Below, in pieces: positions 43,509 to 51,394 of a stretch of 64,000 bases of DNA (position 1 is the first letter of the stretch; each line of letters starts with the position of its first letter). Location of the stretch: contig CANSSG010000006.1 in the NCBI GenBank assembly GCA_947649615.1, positions 20,400 through 84,399 on the forward strand, written 5' to 3'. Origin of the DNA: an uncultured Clostridia bacterium. Its GTDB lineage: Bacteria > Bacillota > Clostridia > Oscillospirales > Oscillospiraceae. Both the position numbers and the translations under genes were made by a program. The notes beneath the pieces are model-generated. The model worked only from the letters and a program-made list of their open reading frames with translations, did not search any database and was not told the origin of the DNA.

Positions 43509-43991
43509 CTATTTGTGGTATTTCCCGCCCTCTAAAATCTGAAACCCCCGGTAAATCTGTTCCAACACCATCACCCGCGCCAGATGGTGGGGGAACGTCA
43601 TGGGGGACATGCTCAGTTGAACCCAGGCCTCGCTTTTCAGCCCGGGGTCCAGGCCGAAAGAGCCGCCGATAACGAAGGCCAAGCATTTCTCCCTGCGGTT
43701 GGCCCAGGCACCCAGCAATTGCGCCAGCTCCTCGCTGGACCGGAGGCTGCCCTCTATGCACAGCGCGATCATGCTGCTCCCCGGCGGAAGCTTGGCGCGG
43801 ATGGCGTCCGCTTCCTTCCCCAAGGCGCGGCTGATTTCGGCAGGGGAGGGGGCTTCCGGCAAACGCTGCTCCGGCAGTTCCACCACCTCCAGGCGGCAGC
43901 AGCGGCCCAGGCGCTTGGCGTATTCTGCCGCCGCGTCGATGTAGAAACGCTCCTTCATTTTCCCAACACATATCAGCATGATCCGCTGCAT
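43509..43991 (-). CDS. rlmH: 23S rRNA (pseudouridine1915-N3)-methyltransferase
   Basis: A 160-residue SPOUT-type methyltransferase, the usual length, acting on helix 69 of the large subunit. The N-terminal LICVGKMKERFYIDAAAEYAKRL and C-terminal FVIGGSFGLDP, LSMSPMTFPHHLARVMVLEQIYRG and KYHK are diagnostic. The final Tyr-His is part of the active site. GGAGG seven bases before the ATG supports the start. The coding start lies inside the end of the walJ-like gene (19-base overlap), so they are co-transcribed. Confidence 0.96.
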   Translation of the reverse strand: MQRIMLICVGKMKERFYIDAAAEYAKRLGRCCRLEVVELPEQRLPEAPSPAEISRALGKEADAIRAKLPPGSSMIALCIEGSLRSSEELAQLLGAWANRREKCLAFVIGGSFGLDPGLKSEAWVQLSMSPMTFPHHLARVMVLEQIYRGFQILEGGKYHK

Positions 43992-44770
43992 GGCTTGTCC
44001 TCCAATATGTAGGCGCGGCTGGTTTCCAGCCGGGGGGCGGCCTCCAGCACCGCGCCAAGCCCCGCCAGGGCTGCGCCTACTTCCGCCAGGGCCGCCTGAG
44101 GGGTGTTGTTTTCCTCGCTCAGGTGGGCCAGCACCACCGTCCGGGTCCCGGCCCGGACGCTTCCGGCGGCGTAGGCGGCGGCGTCTCCGTTGCTTAAATG
44201 GCCCTGTGGGCCTAATATCCGCTGCTTAAGATAATAGGGATACCGGCCCGCCCGGAGAAGCTCTATATCGTGGTTGCTTTCCAGCAATAGCAGGTCTGCC
44301 CCCAGCAGGCGGTTCCCGGCCGCCTCCGTGATGTACCCGGTGTCCGTGAGGTAGCCTATCCGGCCCTCCGGCGTGGTGATGTGCCAGGCGGCGCTGCCGG
44401 GGCAGTCGTGGCTGGTGGGCAGGATTTCCGCTTCCACTTCGCTGAACCGGACGCCCTCCCCATAGGCCAGCGGGTGCAGTAAGGGTTCGATCCCGGCGAT
44501 ACGGTAGGCGAGCCGCCGGGAAACTTCGGGGGTGCAGAAAATAGGGGTGCTGTGCCGCTTGACATAGGTTTCCAGGCCTTTGATGTGGTCGCCGTGCTCA
44601 TGGGTAATCAAAATCCCTGCCAGGCCGTCCGCCGGCAGGCCCAGGGCCGCCATGGCCTGGCACAGCCGTTTGCAGGATAGCCCCATGTCAATGAGCAGAT
44701 GCAAGCCCCCTCGGGAAAGCAGCGCCGCGTTGCCCGAGGACCCGCTGGCCAGGGTGCGGAATGTGGTCAT
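43973..44770 (-). CDS. Metallo-beta-lactamase-fold hydrolase (WalJ/YycJ-like)
   Basis: A 265-residue soluble protein. The start TLASGSSGNAALLS is the WalJ/YycJ N-terminus. The metal motif HEHGDH lies near residue 57, and further ligands lie in LPTSHDCPGS, TDTGYIT and VLAHLSEENNTP. WalJ-type proteins act in cell-wall or DNA-repair control near walK in other Firmicutes, and walRK is not present here. Its neighbour rlmH is a common companion in Firmicutes. AAAGGGA precedes ATG 44770. A longer in-frame reading upstream overlaps the GNAT remnant and is not credible. Confidence 0.88.
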   Translation of the reverse strand: MTTFRTLASGSSGNAALLSRGGLHLLIDMGLSCKRLCQAMAALGLPADGLAGILITHEHGDHIKGLETYVKRHSTPIFCTPEVSRRLAYRIAGIEPLLHPLAYGEGVRFSEVEAEILPTSHDCPGSAAWHITTPEGRIGYLTDTGYITEAAGNRLLGADLLLLESNHDIELLRAGRYPYYLKQRILGPQGHLSNGDAAAYAAGSVRAGTRTVVLAHLSEENNTPQAALAEVGAALAGLGAVLEAAPRLETSRAYILEDKPCSGSC

Positions 44771-44804
44771 AGATGTCCCTTTCTGCTTCAAAATTCTGCG
44801 GCGG

Positions 44805-45002
44805 CTATCGTACGGCCGCCAGCATGACGGCGTCGTGAAACTCCCGGCCGAAGGGGTAGCCGCGCAGGACGCCCTCCCGCTGGTAGCCATTCTTCTCCAG
44901 GACGCGGATGGAAGCCGTGTTCTCCATACGGGCAAGCCCCTGTATCCTCCGCAGCCCAGATACCTTCTGCACCTTGCGCTTAGCCGCCGCAGGGCATGAC
45001 AA
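44805..45002 (-). pseudogene. C-terminal remnant of a GNAT acetyltransferase
   Basis: The frame reads LARMENTASIRVLEKNGYQREGVLRGYPFG and ends FHDAVMLAAVR, the C-terminal third of a RimJ/RimL-type N-acetyltransferase (the N-x-AS-x3-LEK-x-GF motif and EG-x-LR). The preceding codons are unrelated, and nothing upstream continues the fold before the murA terminator. About 100 N-terminal residues are missing, so it is almost surely inactive. It lies 34 bases before the walJ-like gene on the same strand. Confidence 0.7.
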
Positions 45003-45003
45003 A

Positions 45004-45035
45004 CCAGTCTCGAAAACATCCCTTTCCGAGACTGG
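45004..45035 (-). terminator. Terminator-like hairpin after murA
   Basis: CCAGTCTCG (45004-45012) pairs with CGAGACTGG (45027-45035), and on the minus strand TTTGT follows. The T-run is short. Confidence 0.55.
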
Positions 45036-45049
45036 CGCAAAAAATACCG

Positions 45050-46348
45050 TTAACCCGCGTTGCTGACGAGCAGTTCTTCTTCCGGAAGTTCCACCGAACG
45101 GATGCGGCCTCCCACGCCACGGATTTTGCCAATGACGTCCTCATAGCCCCGCTCAATGTACTGCACATTAGTAATCTCGCTGACGCCGTGGGCCGCCAGG
45201 GCCGCAATCAGCATCGCCGCCCCCGCGCGGAGGTCGCAGGCCTCCAACTGCGCGCCGGTCAAACGCTCGACCCCCTCAATGATGGCCAGGTTGCCGTCCA
45301 CTTGAATCTGCGCACCCATGCGCTTGAACTCGTCGGTGTAGCGGAAGCGGGTGTTCCACACGCTGTCGGTGATGATGCTGGTCCCCCGGGCCAAGCACAG
45401 CGCCGCTGCAATTTGGGGCTGCATGTCCGTAGGGAAGCCGGGGTAGGGCATGGTCTTGATATTGGCGCGTACCAACGGGCCAATGCGGCTGACCACCAGG
45501 TTGTCGTCCTCCTCGTGGATGTCCACGCCCATTTCGCTCATCTTCGCGGCAATGCAGTCCATGTGCTTGGGGATGATGTTGCGCAGCTTGACCTCCCCGC
45601 CGCAGGCCGCTACGGCGGCCATATAGGTACCCGCCTCGATCTGGTCGGGGATGATGGAATAGCTGCCGCCCCGCAGGATGCTGACCCCCCGGACCTTGAT
45701 AACGTCGGTGCCTGCCCCCATGATGTTGGCCCCCATGGAGTTGAGGAAGTTGGCTACATCCACGATATGCGGTTCTTTGGCCGCGTTTTCGATCACGGTC
45801 ATGCCGTCCGCCATGGCGGCGGCAAGCATGATGTTGATGGTGGCCCCTACGGAGACCTTGTCGAAGAATATGCTGGCTCCACGGACCCGGCCGCCCTCAG
45901 CCTGGGCGGTGACAAAGCCGCTCTGGGTGTCCACATGGGCGCCCAGGGCGCGGAAGCCCTTTAAGTGCTGGTCAATGGGCCGGGTGCTGCCAAAGTCGCA
46001 GCCGCCGGGCAGGGATACGTCCGCCAGGCCGAACCGGCCCAGCAGCGCCCCCAACATATAATAGGAGGCGCGGCAGCGGCGGGCGGATTCATAAGGCACC
46101 CGGCCGTTGCGGAGACGGGAACTGTCAATCTCTACTGTGTGGTGGTTTACATAACGCACTTTCGCGCCTAAGTCCTGCAAAATACCCAGCAGGAGGGTCA
46201 CGTCGCTGATCTGGGGCATGTTCTCAATGCGGCAGGGTCCGCTGACCATCAGGGCCGCAGGAATGATGGCTACAGCGGCGTTTTTTGCGCCGCTGATGGG
46301 GATTTCACCGAACAAGGGCCGTCCGCCCTCGACAATATACTTGGTCAA
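45050..46348 (-). CDS. murA: UDP-N-acetylglucosamine 1-carboxyvinyltransferase
   Basis: A 432-residue enzyme that transfers enolpyruvate to UDP-GlcNAc, the first committed step of peptidoglycan synthesis. Lys22-Asn23 in SGAKNAAV bind substrate. The active-site loop PGGCDFGSTRPIDQH carries Cys117, the residue alkylated by fosfomycin, so the enzyme should be sensitive to it. The start is TTG at 46348. An in-frame stop lies just upstream and no ATG fits, while GAGG lies nine bases away. It has its own promoter and an approximately 100-nt leader. Confidence 0.95.
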   Translation of the reverse strand: MTKYIVEGGRPLFGEIPISGAKNAAVAIIPAALMVSGPCRIENMPQISDVTLLLGILQDLGAKVRYVNHHTVEIDSSRLRNGRVPYESARRCRASYYMLGALLGRFGLADVSLPGGCDFGSTRPIDQHLKGFRALGAHVDTQSGFVTAQAEGGRVRGASIFFDKVSVGATINIMLAAAMADGMTVIENAAKEPHIVDVANFLNSMGANIMGAGTDVIKVRGVSILRGGSYSIIPDQIEAGTYMAAVAACGGEVKLRNIIPKHMDCIAAKMSEMGVDIHEEDDNLVVSRIGPLVRANIKTMPYPGFPTDMQPQIAAALCLARGTSIITDSVWNTRFRYTDEFKRMGAQIQVDGNLAIIEGVERLTGAQLEACDLRAGAAMLIAALAAHGVSEITNVQYIERGYEDVIGKIRGVGGRIRSVELPEEELLVSNAG

Positions 46349-46461
46349 AGGATCGCACCTCTTTAATAATATATGGCCTACACAGGTACAGTTTACCCAG
46401 GCCGGAACACTTCATACCGAAAAATGCGGCAATCCGTGGACATAATCATAGATACTAGGAT

Positions 46462-46489
46462 AGTATAACAGGTTTTCCAATAAAAGCAA
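46462..46489 (-). promoter_or_regulatory. Promoter of murA
   Basis: On the minus strand TTGCTT (46484-46489), a 16-bp spacer and TATACT (46462-46467) preceded by TGT, an extended -10. Confidence 0.6.
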
Positions 46490-46554
46490 TGGGGAAGTCT
46501 GAAATTTATTAATAAATTTTTAATATTTCCCGGTGAGATTTTGGAAAATCAGTT

Positions 46555-46581
46555 AAAAAAGCGGGAGGAATTTCCTCCCGC
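46555..46581 (-). terminator. Terminator of the AraC-type regulator gene
   Basis: GCGGGAGGA (46561-46569) pairs with TCCTCCCGC (46573-46581). On the minus strand TTTTTTAAC follows. It lies eight bases after the regulator's stop. Confidence 0.85.
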
Positions 46582-46588
46582 ATACCGG

Positions 46589-47440
46589 TCACTTGCTTTT
46601 TACGGACGCGTTTTCCTTCCGCCATTCCCGGGGCGGCAAGCCGTACCGCTTTTTGAACGCCTGGGAAAAATGAAGCTGGTTGGGATAGCCGCACCGGCGG
46701 GCAATGTCCCCTATGGGGTCCCCGGTCATGCGCATCTGCTCCGCCGCCTTGGTCAGGCGCAGGCGGATGATGAATTCTTGGGGCGTACAGCCTATGACCT
46801 CTTTAAACAGCTTGCTGAAGTAGCTGCGGTTAAGCTTGCAGGCGTCGGCAATCTCCTCTACGGTGATGCCGTGCTGGTAGTTCTGCTGGATAAAGGTCAC
46901 CGCCTCCTGAATATAAAAATCCCGGAGCGGGCCGGTCTTGTTCTCCCGGCGGGTAGACGAGGTCTGAATCAGCTCGTCAAGAAACAAGCACAGATGCCCT
47001 ACCAGGTGCAGGGGCGACGCGTCGGGGTGGTCGGAAATATAGAGCATATGGCCGCACAGCGCCTCGCCGCCGCCCTCGGCGGTATAGATGGGCTGGCTCT
47101 GGCCCAGCCCGGCGCTCTCCAGACACTCCGCCGCCCGCAGGCCGTCAAATTCCAGCCATACGTATTTCCAGGGCTGGCGCTCGTCGGCACAGTAGGTATT
47201 TACCTGGCCGGGGCAGATCAGAAAGCCCTGCCCCGCACCCAGATGGTGCCGGTGGGTCACGCCGTTTTCATCGTTGGACAGCAACAGCCCCCTGCCGGAA
47301 ATTACATAGTGAAACAGATAATGATTACGGACAAACGGCCCGTAAGAATGGAGCGGCTCGCATTGTTCCCAGCCGTACTGGAAGAGACGGAAGTCGAGGA
47401 AGTTGTCGTTGGGAAACATGGAAAAGGAGTACTCTGACAT
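46589..47440 (-). CDS. AraC-family transcriptional regulator
   Basis: A 283-residue protein. The N-terminal cupin-like sensor (about 20-150) contains HYVISGRGLLLS and QGFLICPGQVNTY, typical of sugar-responsive AraC members. The C-terminal double helix-turn-helix (about 183-280) has HGITVEEIADACKLNRSYFSKLFK and IGDIARRCGYPNQLHFSQAFKKRYG. GAGGG eight bases before ATG 47440 supports the start. No sugar genes adjoin it, so the target is unclear. The glycan locus 20 kb away is one possibility. Confidence 0.92.
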   Translation of the reverse strand: MSEYSFSMFPNDNFLDFRLFQYGWEQCEPLHSYGPFVRNHYLFHYVISGRGLLLSNDENGVTHRHHLGAGQGFLICPGQVNTYCADERQPWKYVWLEFDGLRAAECLESAGLGQSQPIYTAEGGGEALCGHMLYISDHPDASPLHLVGHLCLFLDELIQTSSTRRENKTGPLRDFYIQEAVTFIQQNYQHGITVEEIADACKLNRSYFSKLFKEVIGCTPQEFIIRLRLTKAAEQMRMTGDPIGDIARRCGYPNQLHFSQAFKKRYGLPPREWRKENASVKSK

Positions 47441-47512
47441 TCGCGTCACCCTCTTTCGTGAAAGCGGCTCAACTGGCTCCGCCTCTTTGTTCATTTTTTG
47501 TTATCATAACTT

Positions 47513-47541
47513 ATTTTAGCACATGAACTCCCCCTTGTCAA
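47513..47541 (-). promoter_or_regulatory. Promoter of the AraC-type regulator
   Basis: On the minus strand a perfect TTGACA (47536-47541), a 17-bp spacer and TAAAAT (47513-47518). This is close to consensus. Confidence 0.8.
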
Positions 47542-47696
47542 AATTTGTTTTTGCTTTCATCGAAATTTTTTGAAATTTTGCAATTTATACGCTGCAATGT
47601 GCCGTTTGATGGTGATTTCAGGGGATGGCTGTAGGGGCGGAAACGCGGCGGTATTGTGCAATTTGGGAGAAACTGGGTGTGGCATAAAATGGAAAA

Positions 47697-47718
47697 GCCC
47701 CGGCTTGCAGGCCGGGGC
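47697..47718 (-). terminator. Terminator downstream of the UlaG-like gene
   Basis: GCCCCGGC pairs with GCCGGGGC over a six-base loop. The minus strand continues TTTTCC. It is about 100 bases after the gene. Confidence 0.6.
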
Positions 47719-47773
47719 GGCAGTTTATGCGGAGGGTATTTCCCCGTATGGGAACGATTCTTTTTGACAGCCT

Positions 47774-47807
47774 GCGGCAGGCGTCCCAACAGCGGGACGC
47801 CTGCCGC
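47774..47807 (-). terminator. Strong hairpin just after the UlaG-like gene
   Basis: A 14-bp perfect GC-rich stem around AACAGC, 11 bases after the stop. No T-run follows, so it may protect the mRNA end or terminate weakly. Confidence 0.5.
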
Positions 47808-47817
47808 CTCCGGGCGT

Positions 47818-48432
47818 TTATTTCGCGATTTCCAGGACGGCGACCTGCTTCTCCATGCCCTTCTCCAAGGTCAGGACGCTGCCATGCCGCTTGACCTGCT
47901 CCGGGGGATACAGGCCGGTAAAATCATCCAGGACGCCCAGCACGTCAAACCCTATCTCGCCATCGCGGTAGTGCATCGGTATGACAACGGGTGCGCCTAC
48001 GGCGTCCGCCACGGCCTTCGCCTCAGCCCCGCCGATGGTGTAAAAGCCGCCTACCGGAATCAGCACGGCGTCGCATGGCCCGAGGGCCGCCAACTGCTCC
48101 GGGCTGAGGGGATGGCCCAGGTCCCCGAAGTGGGCGGCGGAAACGCCGTTTGCAGTGAACTTGCGGATAACGTTGTCCCCCCGCAGCTTGCCGCCCTGCC
48201 CGTCGTGGAAGGTCCGGACCTCGACAACGGTGAACGGATTTTCTTTCCCCGTGGTCAGGCGGACATTGTCCGTGTAGCCGTGGTCAAAGTGGTCGTGGCT
48301 GCAATAGACCGCGTCCGCTTCGGCATGGACGTCGGGCAGGCCCCGGACCTCGTGGTAGGGGTCCAGCAGGACGCGGAAGCCGCCGGCTTCCAGCATAAAA
48401 CAGGAATGGCCCAGCCAGGTGATTTTCATCAT
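47818..48432 (-). CDS. UlaG-like metal-dependent hydrolase
   Basis: A 204-residue metallo-beta-lactamase-fold protein. It opens with MKITWLGHSCFMLEAGG and has CSHDHFDHGY (metal ligands), AAHFGDLGHPLS, DAVLIPVGGFYTIGG and VVIPMHYRDG. This is the UlaG/YtkL group of small hydrolases, many of unknown substrate. It starts 11 bases after deoD with AGGAGG upstream, so the two are co-transcribed, hinting at a role in nucleotide or sugar-phosphate metabolism. That link is inference. Confidence 0.85.
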   Translation of the reverse strand: MMKITWLGHSCFMLEAGGFRVLLDPYHEVRGLPDVHAEADAVYCSHDHFDHGYTDNVRLTTGKENPFTVVEVRTFHDGQGGKLRGDNVIRKFTANGVSAAHFGDLGHPLSPEQLAALGPCDAVLIPVGGFYTIGGAEAKAVADAVGAPVVIPMHYRDGEIGFDVLGVLDDFTGLYPPEQVKRHGSVLTLEKGMEKQVAVLEIAK

Positions 48433-48443
48433 ACGAATCCTCC

Positions 48444-49160
48444 TTATTGATCCGCCATCTTAACGGCGGTTTCCAGGGCGATCTTCATCATGGTGGTGAA
48501 GGTGGTCTGCCGCTCCCCGGCGTCCAGTTCCTCGCCGGTGACCAGGCTGTCGGAAATGGAGCAGATGGCAAGGCCCCGCTTCCCCAGCTTGGCGGCGTTC
48601 ATATACAAGGCGGCGGCTTCCATCTCCACCGCCAGTACGCCCATCTCCCCCCACTTCATGGTGGAACCCGACGCGTCGTAGAAGGTGTCGGAGGAGAGGA
48701 CGTTGCCAACCGGCATCTCCACGCCCAGCTCCCTGGCGGCGGCTACGGCGGTCTCCAGCAGCGTGTAATCCGCAATAGGGGCAAAGGGACCGGGCAGGCC
48801 GTACTGATGGGCAAAGCTGGAGTTGGTGCAGGCGCCCTGGGCGGCAATCACGTCCCGGAGCTTCAGCTTGGCGCTGATGGCCCCGGCGGAGCCAATGCGG
48901 ATGATGTTGTCCACCTCATACTGGCTGAACAACTCATAGGAGTAAATGCCCATGGACGGCATTCCCATGCCGGACGCCATGACGGAGACAGGCACGTTCC
49001 GGTACGTCCCGGTGTAGCCTTGTATGCCGCGGACATTGTTGACCAGGCGGGAATCGTTCAGGAAGGTTTCCGCGATGAACTGCGCGCGGAGGGGGTCGCC
49101 GGGCATCAGGACGGTTTTCGCGAAATCGCCGGTCTTGGCGGAGTTGTGAGGCGTTGGCAT
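48444..49160 (-). CDS. deoD: Purine nucleoside phosphorylase (hexameric type)
   Basis: A 238-residue enzyme of the hexameric DeoD family. It opens MPTPHNSAKTGDFAKTVLMPGDPLRA, typical of DeoD, with IRIGSAGAI (phosphate site), SSDTFYD and VLAVEMEAAALY (ribose site) and the catalytic Asp in SISDSLVTGEE. It cleaves purine nucleosides with phosphate, often preferring adenosine in bacteria. AAGGA nine bases before ATG 49160 supports the start. It complements the trimeric enzyme in the nucleoside operon. Confidence 0.95.
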   Translation of the reverse strand: MPTPHNSAKTGDFAKTVLMPGDPLRAQFIAETFLNDSRLVNNVRGIQGYTGTYRNVPVSVMASGMGMPSMGIYSYELFSQYEVDNIIRIGSAGAISAKLKLRDVIAAQGACTNSSFAHQYGLPGPFAPIADYTLLETAVAAARELGVEMPVGNVLSSDTFYDASGSTMKWGEMGVLAVEMEAAALYMNAAKLGKRGLAICSISDSLVTGEELDAGERQTTFTTMMKIALETAVKMADQ

Positions 49161-49203
49161 AGCGTTCTTCCTTTCTGTTTTTAAAGTGGCTGCATGATAT
49201 TCC

Positions 49204-49212
49204 AGTATATCA
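49204..49212 (-). promoter_or_regulatory. Extended -10 promoter of deoD
   Basis: On the minus strand TGA then TATACT (49204-49209). The -35 region holds TTTCCA, a weak match. Confidence 0.5.
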
Positions 49213-49275
49213 CACATTTATGGAAATGGAAAGGCGGATTTTTGCCGCTTTGCATTGCATCCGGCGGGAGAGGTG

Positions 49276-49284
49276 TGGTAAAAT
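49276..49284 (+). promoter_or_regulatory. Extended -10 promoter of the nitroreductase gene
   Basis: TGG followed by TAAAAT (49279-49284). A TTGCAT lies 18 bp upstream (49255-49260). Confidence 0.55.
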
Positions 49285-49309
49285 AGGCGCAGTAAAGGAG
49301 GGCTTTCCA

Positions 49310-49837
49310 ATGAACGAGATTATCAGGGCAATGGCAGAACGGCGGAGCATCCGGCGCTTTAAACCGGATATGCCGCCGGCAGACATGGTCAGCCAAATTA
49401 TCGAAGCCGGGCTGTACGCCGCCAACGGCAAAGGGAAACAAGCCGCTATTACCGTCGCCGTCACAAACCGGGAGCTGCGAAACCGGATTTCTGCCGATAA
49501 CTGCCGGATCGGCGGGTGGCAGGCGGGCTTCGACCCCTTTTACGGTGCGCCGGTCATCCTGATCGTGCTGGCGGAAAAGGATTGGCCCAACCGGGTGTAT
49601 GACGGCAGCCTTGTGATGGGGAATATGCTGCTGGCCGCACACGCCCTGGGGCTGGGCGGCATCTGGATCCACCGCGCGAAGGAAGAATTTGAACTGCCGG
49701 AGTACCGGCGGCTCCTGCGGGAATGGGGCGTCCCCGGGGAATGGGAGGGCATCGGACACTGCGCCGTGGGATATATCGACGGCAAAACGCCGGAAGCCGC
49801 CCCCCGCAAGGACGGCCGCGTTTACTATGTGGAATAG
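49310..49837 (+). CDS. Nitroreductase-family FMN protein
   Basis: A 175-residue protein of the FMN-dependent nitroreductase fold. The family start MAERRSIRRFKPDMPP binds the FMN phosphate, and the middle has AANGKGKQ, NMLLAAHALGLGGIWIHRA and the C-terminal GHCAVGYIDGKTPE. These enzymes reduce nitro groups, quinones or other acceptors with NAD(P)H, and the physiological substrate is unknown. AAAGGAGG eight bases before ATG 49310 fixes the start. Confidence 0.92.
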   Translation: MNEIIRAMAERRSIRRFKPDMPPADMVSQIIEAGLYAANGKGKQAAITVAVTNRELRNRISADNCRIGGWQAGFDPFYGAPVILIVLAEKDWPNRVYDGSLVMGNMLLAAHALGLGGIWIHRAKEEFELPEYRRLLREWGVPGEWEGIGHCAVGYIDGKTPEAAPRKDGRVYYVE

Positions 49838-49838
49838 G

Positions 49839-49854
49839 GCCTGCGGAGGGCTTT
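49839..49854 (+). repeat. Dispersed repeat, copy 2 (core only)
   Basis: GCCTGCGGAGGGCTTT is identical to the minus strand at 4985-5000 and differs at one base from 58989-59004. It begins two bases after the nitroreductase stop. Confidence 0.55.
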
Positions 49855-49916
49855 GGGGCAGCCCGATGTAAAGAGCGGCAAGGCGGGCCGCCCCTTTTTC
49901 AACACATAAAACAAAA

Positions 49917-49938
49917 GAACCACCCGTTTGGGTGGTTC
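49917..49938 (-). terminator. Terminator of rpsT
   Basis: GAACCACCC pairs with GGGTGGTTC around GTTT. On the minus strand TTTTGTTTT follows, 20 bases after the rpsT stop. Confidence 0.85.
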
Positions 49939-49958
49939 ACTTTGTCGTTTGGTTGGAA

Positions 49959-50222
49959 TCAGCCTACTCGATTGAGCTTCAAGGTCATGGCGCTCTTTTT
50001 GTGAGCGGCATTATTCTTGTGCAGAATGCCCTTGGCGGCGGCCTTGTCCACGGCCTTCACCGCGACCTTGTAGGCGCCCTCGGCCTCGGTGCGATTGCCA
50101 TTTGCGGCAGCGGCCTCAAACTTCTTAACGGCGGTCTTCATCGCGGATCTCTCAGCCTTGTTGCGGGCGTTGCGGGCCTCAGCCACCAGCACACGCTTCT
50201 TAGCGGACTTGATATTCGGCAA
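49959..50222 (-). CDS. rpsT: 30S ribosomal protein S20
   Basis: An 87-residue basic protein, the normal S20 length, binding 16S rRNA early in small-subunit assembly. It begins PNIKSAKKRVLVAEARNARNKAERS, the family start, so the initiation codon is TTG at 50222. The upstream ATG at 50240 lies within the strong GGAGGAGGTG ribosome site and would add six alien residues. A TTG start with a strong site is common for S20 and is a route to autoregulation in other bacteria. A near-consensus promoter lies upstream. Confidence 0.95.
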   Translation of the reverse strand: MPNIKSAKKRVLVAEARNARNKAERSAMKTAVKKFEAAAANGNRTEAEGAYKVAVKAVDKAAAKGILHKNNAAHKKSAMTLKLNRVG

Positions 50223-50285
50223 ACCAAACACCTCCTCCAATGGGGGCTATGGGGCGGCTTCTCCACCATCCCCACGCAGAATCAT

Positions 50286-50314
50286 ATTTTAGCACGGTTT
50301 TTTTTAAATTGCAA
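50286..50314 (-). promoter_or_regulatory. Promoter of rpsT
   Basis: On the minus strand TTGCAA (50309-50314), a 17-bp spacer and TAAAAT (50286-50291) preceded by TGC, an extended -10. Confidence 0.75.
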
Positions 50315-50423
50315 GGAAAATTTTCGTATTTCTTCGTCCTTTTTTACATATTTCCAGCCCCCGGGGGAAGGCTAGGGAAAAAACACCAGATTTTGTATCT
50401 GGTTTGGAGAGGAAACGCAAGTT

Positions 50424-51305
50424 ATGCTGACCATTCGTACCGATTTGGCTATGGAAGCCCATCAGCTCTGGCAGGAAAAGGCCGGGACTGCCACCCGGCT
50501 GTCCGGCGTGGCCGCCCGGGACGGGGAGGTGGAGGGATTTCCCGTGTCCCGGGTGGAAATCCTGAACCAGGAGGGGGAGACCGCCCTGGGGAAGCCCAAG
50601 GGGACATACCTGACCCTGGACGTGGCCGCCCTGTGGCGGCGGGAGGAGGACGTGTTTGTCCGGGCTGTCCGGGCGGCGGCGGCGCTGCTGGGACCGCTGC
50701 TGCCGGAACGCGGCCCTGTGCTGGCGGCGGGGCTGGGGAATCCGGCCATGACGGCGGACTCGCTGGGACCCAGGATGCTGGACCACCTCCTGGTCACGCG
50801 GCATTTACAGGAGGCCCTGCCGGGCTTCCGGAGCGTGTCGGGCCTGGGCGCAGGGGTGCTGGGCAGCACCGGGCTGGAAGCCGCCGAGTGGATCCGCGGG
50901 GCGGCGGACCATGTGAAGCCGGCGGCGATCGTGGTGGTGGACGCCCTGGCGGCGCGGAGCCTGGACAGGCTGTGCAATTCCATCCAAATCTCCGATACCG
51001 GGCTGATCCCCGGCAGCGGCGTGGGAAACCACCGGATGGCCCTCAACCGGGCGGGGCTGGGGGTGCCGGTGGTCTCCGTGGGGGTGCCTACCGTAGTCAG
51101 CGTGGAGACCGCCGCCAAGGACCTGCTGGCCCAGGCCGGGGGCGACGAGGAAAAAATCCCCCATTTGCAGGGCCGGGGCCTGTTCGTCACCCCGGACAGC
51201 ATCGACGGGAAGGTCAAAGAGCTTGCTAAGGTGCTCGGGTATGGGCTGGACTTGGCCTTGCAGCCGGGTTTGGAATGGGAGGACCTGGAGGCGCTGCTGG
51301 CGTAA
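50424..51305 (+). CDS. gpr: Germination protease GPR
   Basis: A 293-residue aspartic-type protease of family A25 that degrades small acid-soluble spore proteins during germination. Visible blocks are RTDLAMEAHQLW at the N-terminus (the cleaved propeptide region), AAGLGNPAMTADSLGPRML, GVLGSTGLEAAEWI, VVVDALAARSLDRL and SDTGLIPGSGVGNHRMALN. GGAG lies about 12 bases before the ATG. A CATATTT at 50347 only loosely resembles a sporulation-sigma -10. It marks the organism as a spore former. Confidence 0.95.
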   Translation: MLTIRTDLAMEAHQLWQEKAGTATRLSGVAARDGEVEGFPVSRVEILNQEGETALGKPKGTYLTLDVAALWRREEDVFVRAVRAAAALLGPLLPERGPVLAAGLGNPAMTADSLGPRMLDHLLVTRHLQEALPGFRSVSGLGAGVLGSTGLEAAEWIRGAADHVKPAAIVVVDALAARSLDRLCNSIQISDTGLIPGSGVGNHRMALNRAGLGVPVVSVGVPTVVSVETAAKDLLAQAGGDEEKIPHLQGRGLFVTPDSIDGKVKELAKVLGYGLDLALQPGLEWEDLEALLA

Positions 51306-51338
51306 AGGAATTATAAACAATTCCTAAAACATGCCCCC

Positions 51339-51367
51339 TTGCTATTTTGTGGAAAAAAGGCTATAAT
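51339..51367 (+). promoter_or_regulatory. Promoter of the LTA-synthase-like gene
   Basis: TTGCTA (51339-51344), a 17-bp spacer and a perfect TATAAT (51362-51367). The leader would be only about 20 nt and has no strong ribosome site. Confidence 0.65.
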
Positions 51368-51394
51368 AGCAGGAAACAACGGGGTTTTTCTTGA

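Larger units (their letters stand above)
47542..47817. other. Gene-free stretch with two hairpins
   Basis: No credible gene is seen between the AraC promoter and the UlaG-like gene. The stretch holds A/T-rich repeats of GAAATTTT at about 47559-47577, then GCCCCGGC/GCCGGGGC (47697-47718) with a minus-side TTTT run, and GCGGCAGGCGTCCC/GGGACGCCTGCCGC (47774-47807), a 14-bp perfect stem. The hairpins probably end the minus-strand transcript from deoD. Confidence 0.5.

Noticed and set aside
50326..50353. A sporulation-sigma promoter for gpr
   Set aside because: CATATTT resembles a SigG -10, but the -35 match and spacing are poor. It is not listed as a promoter.
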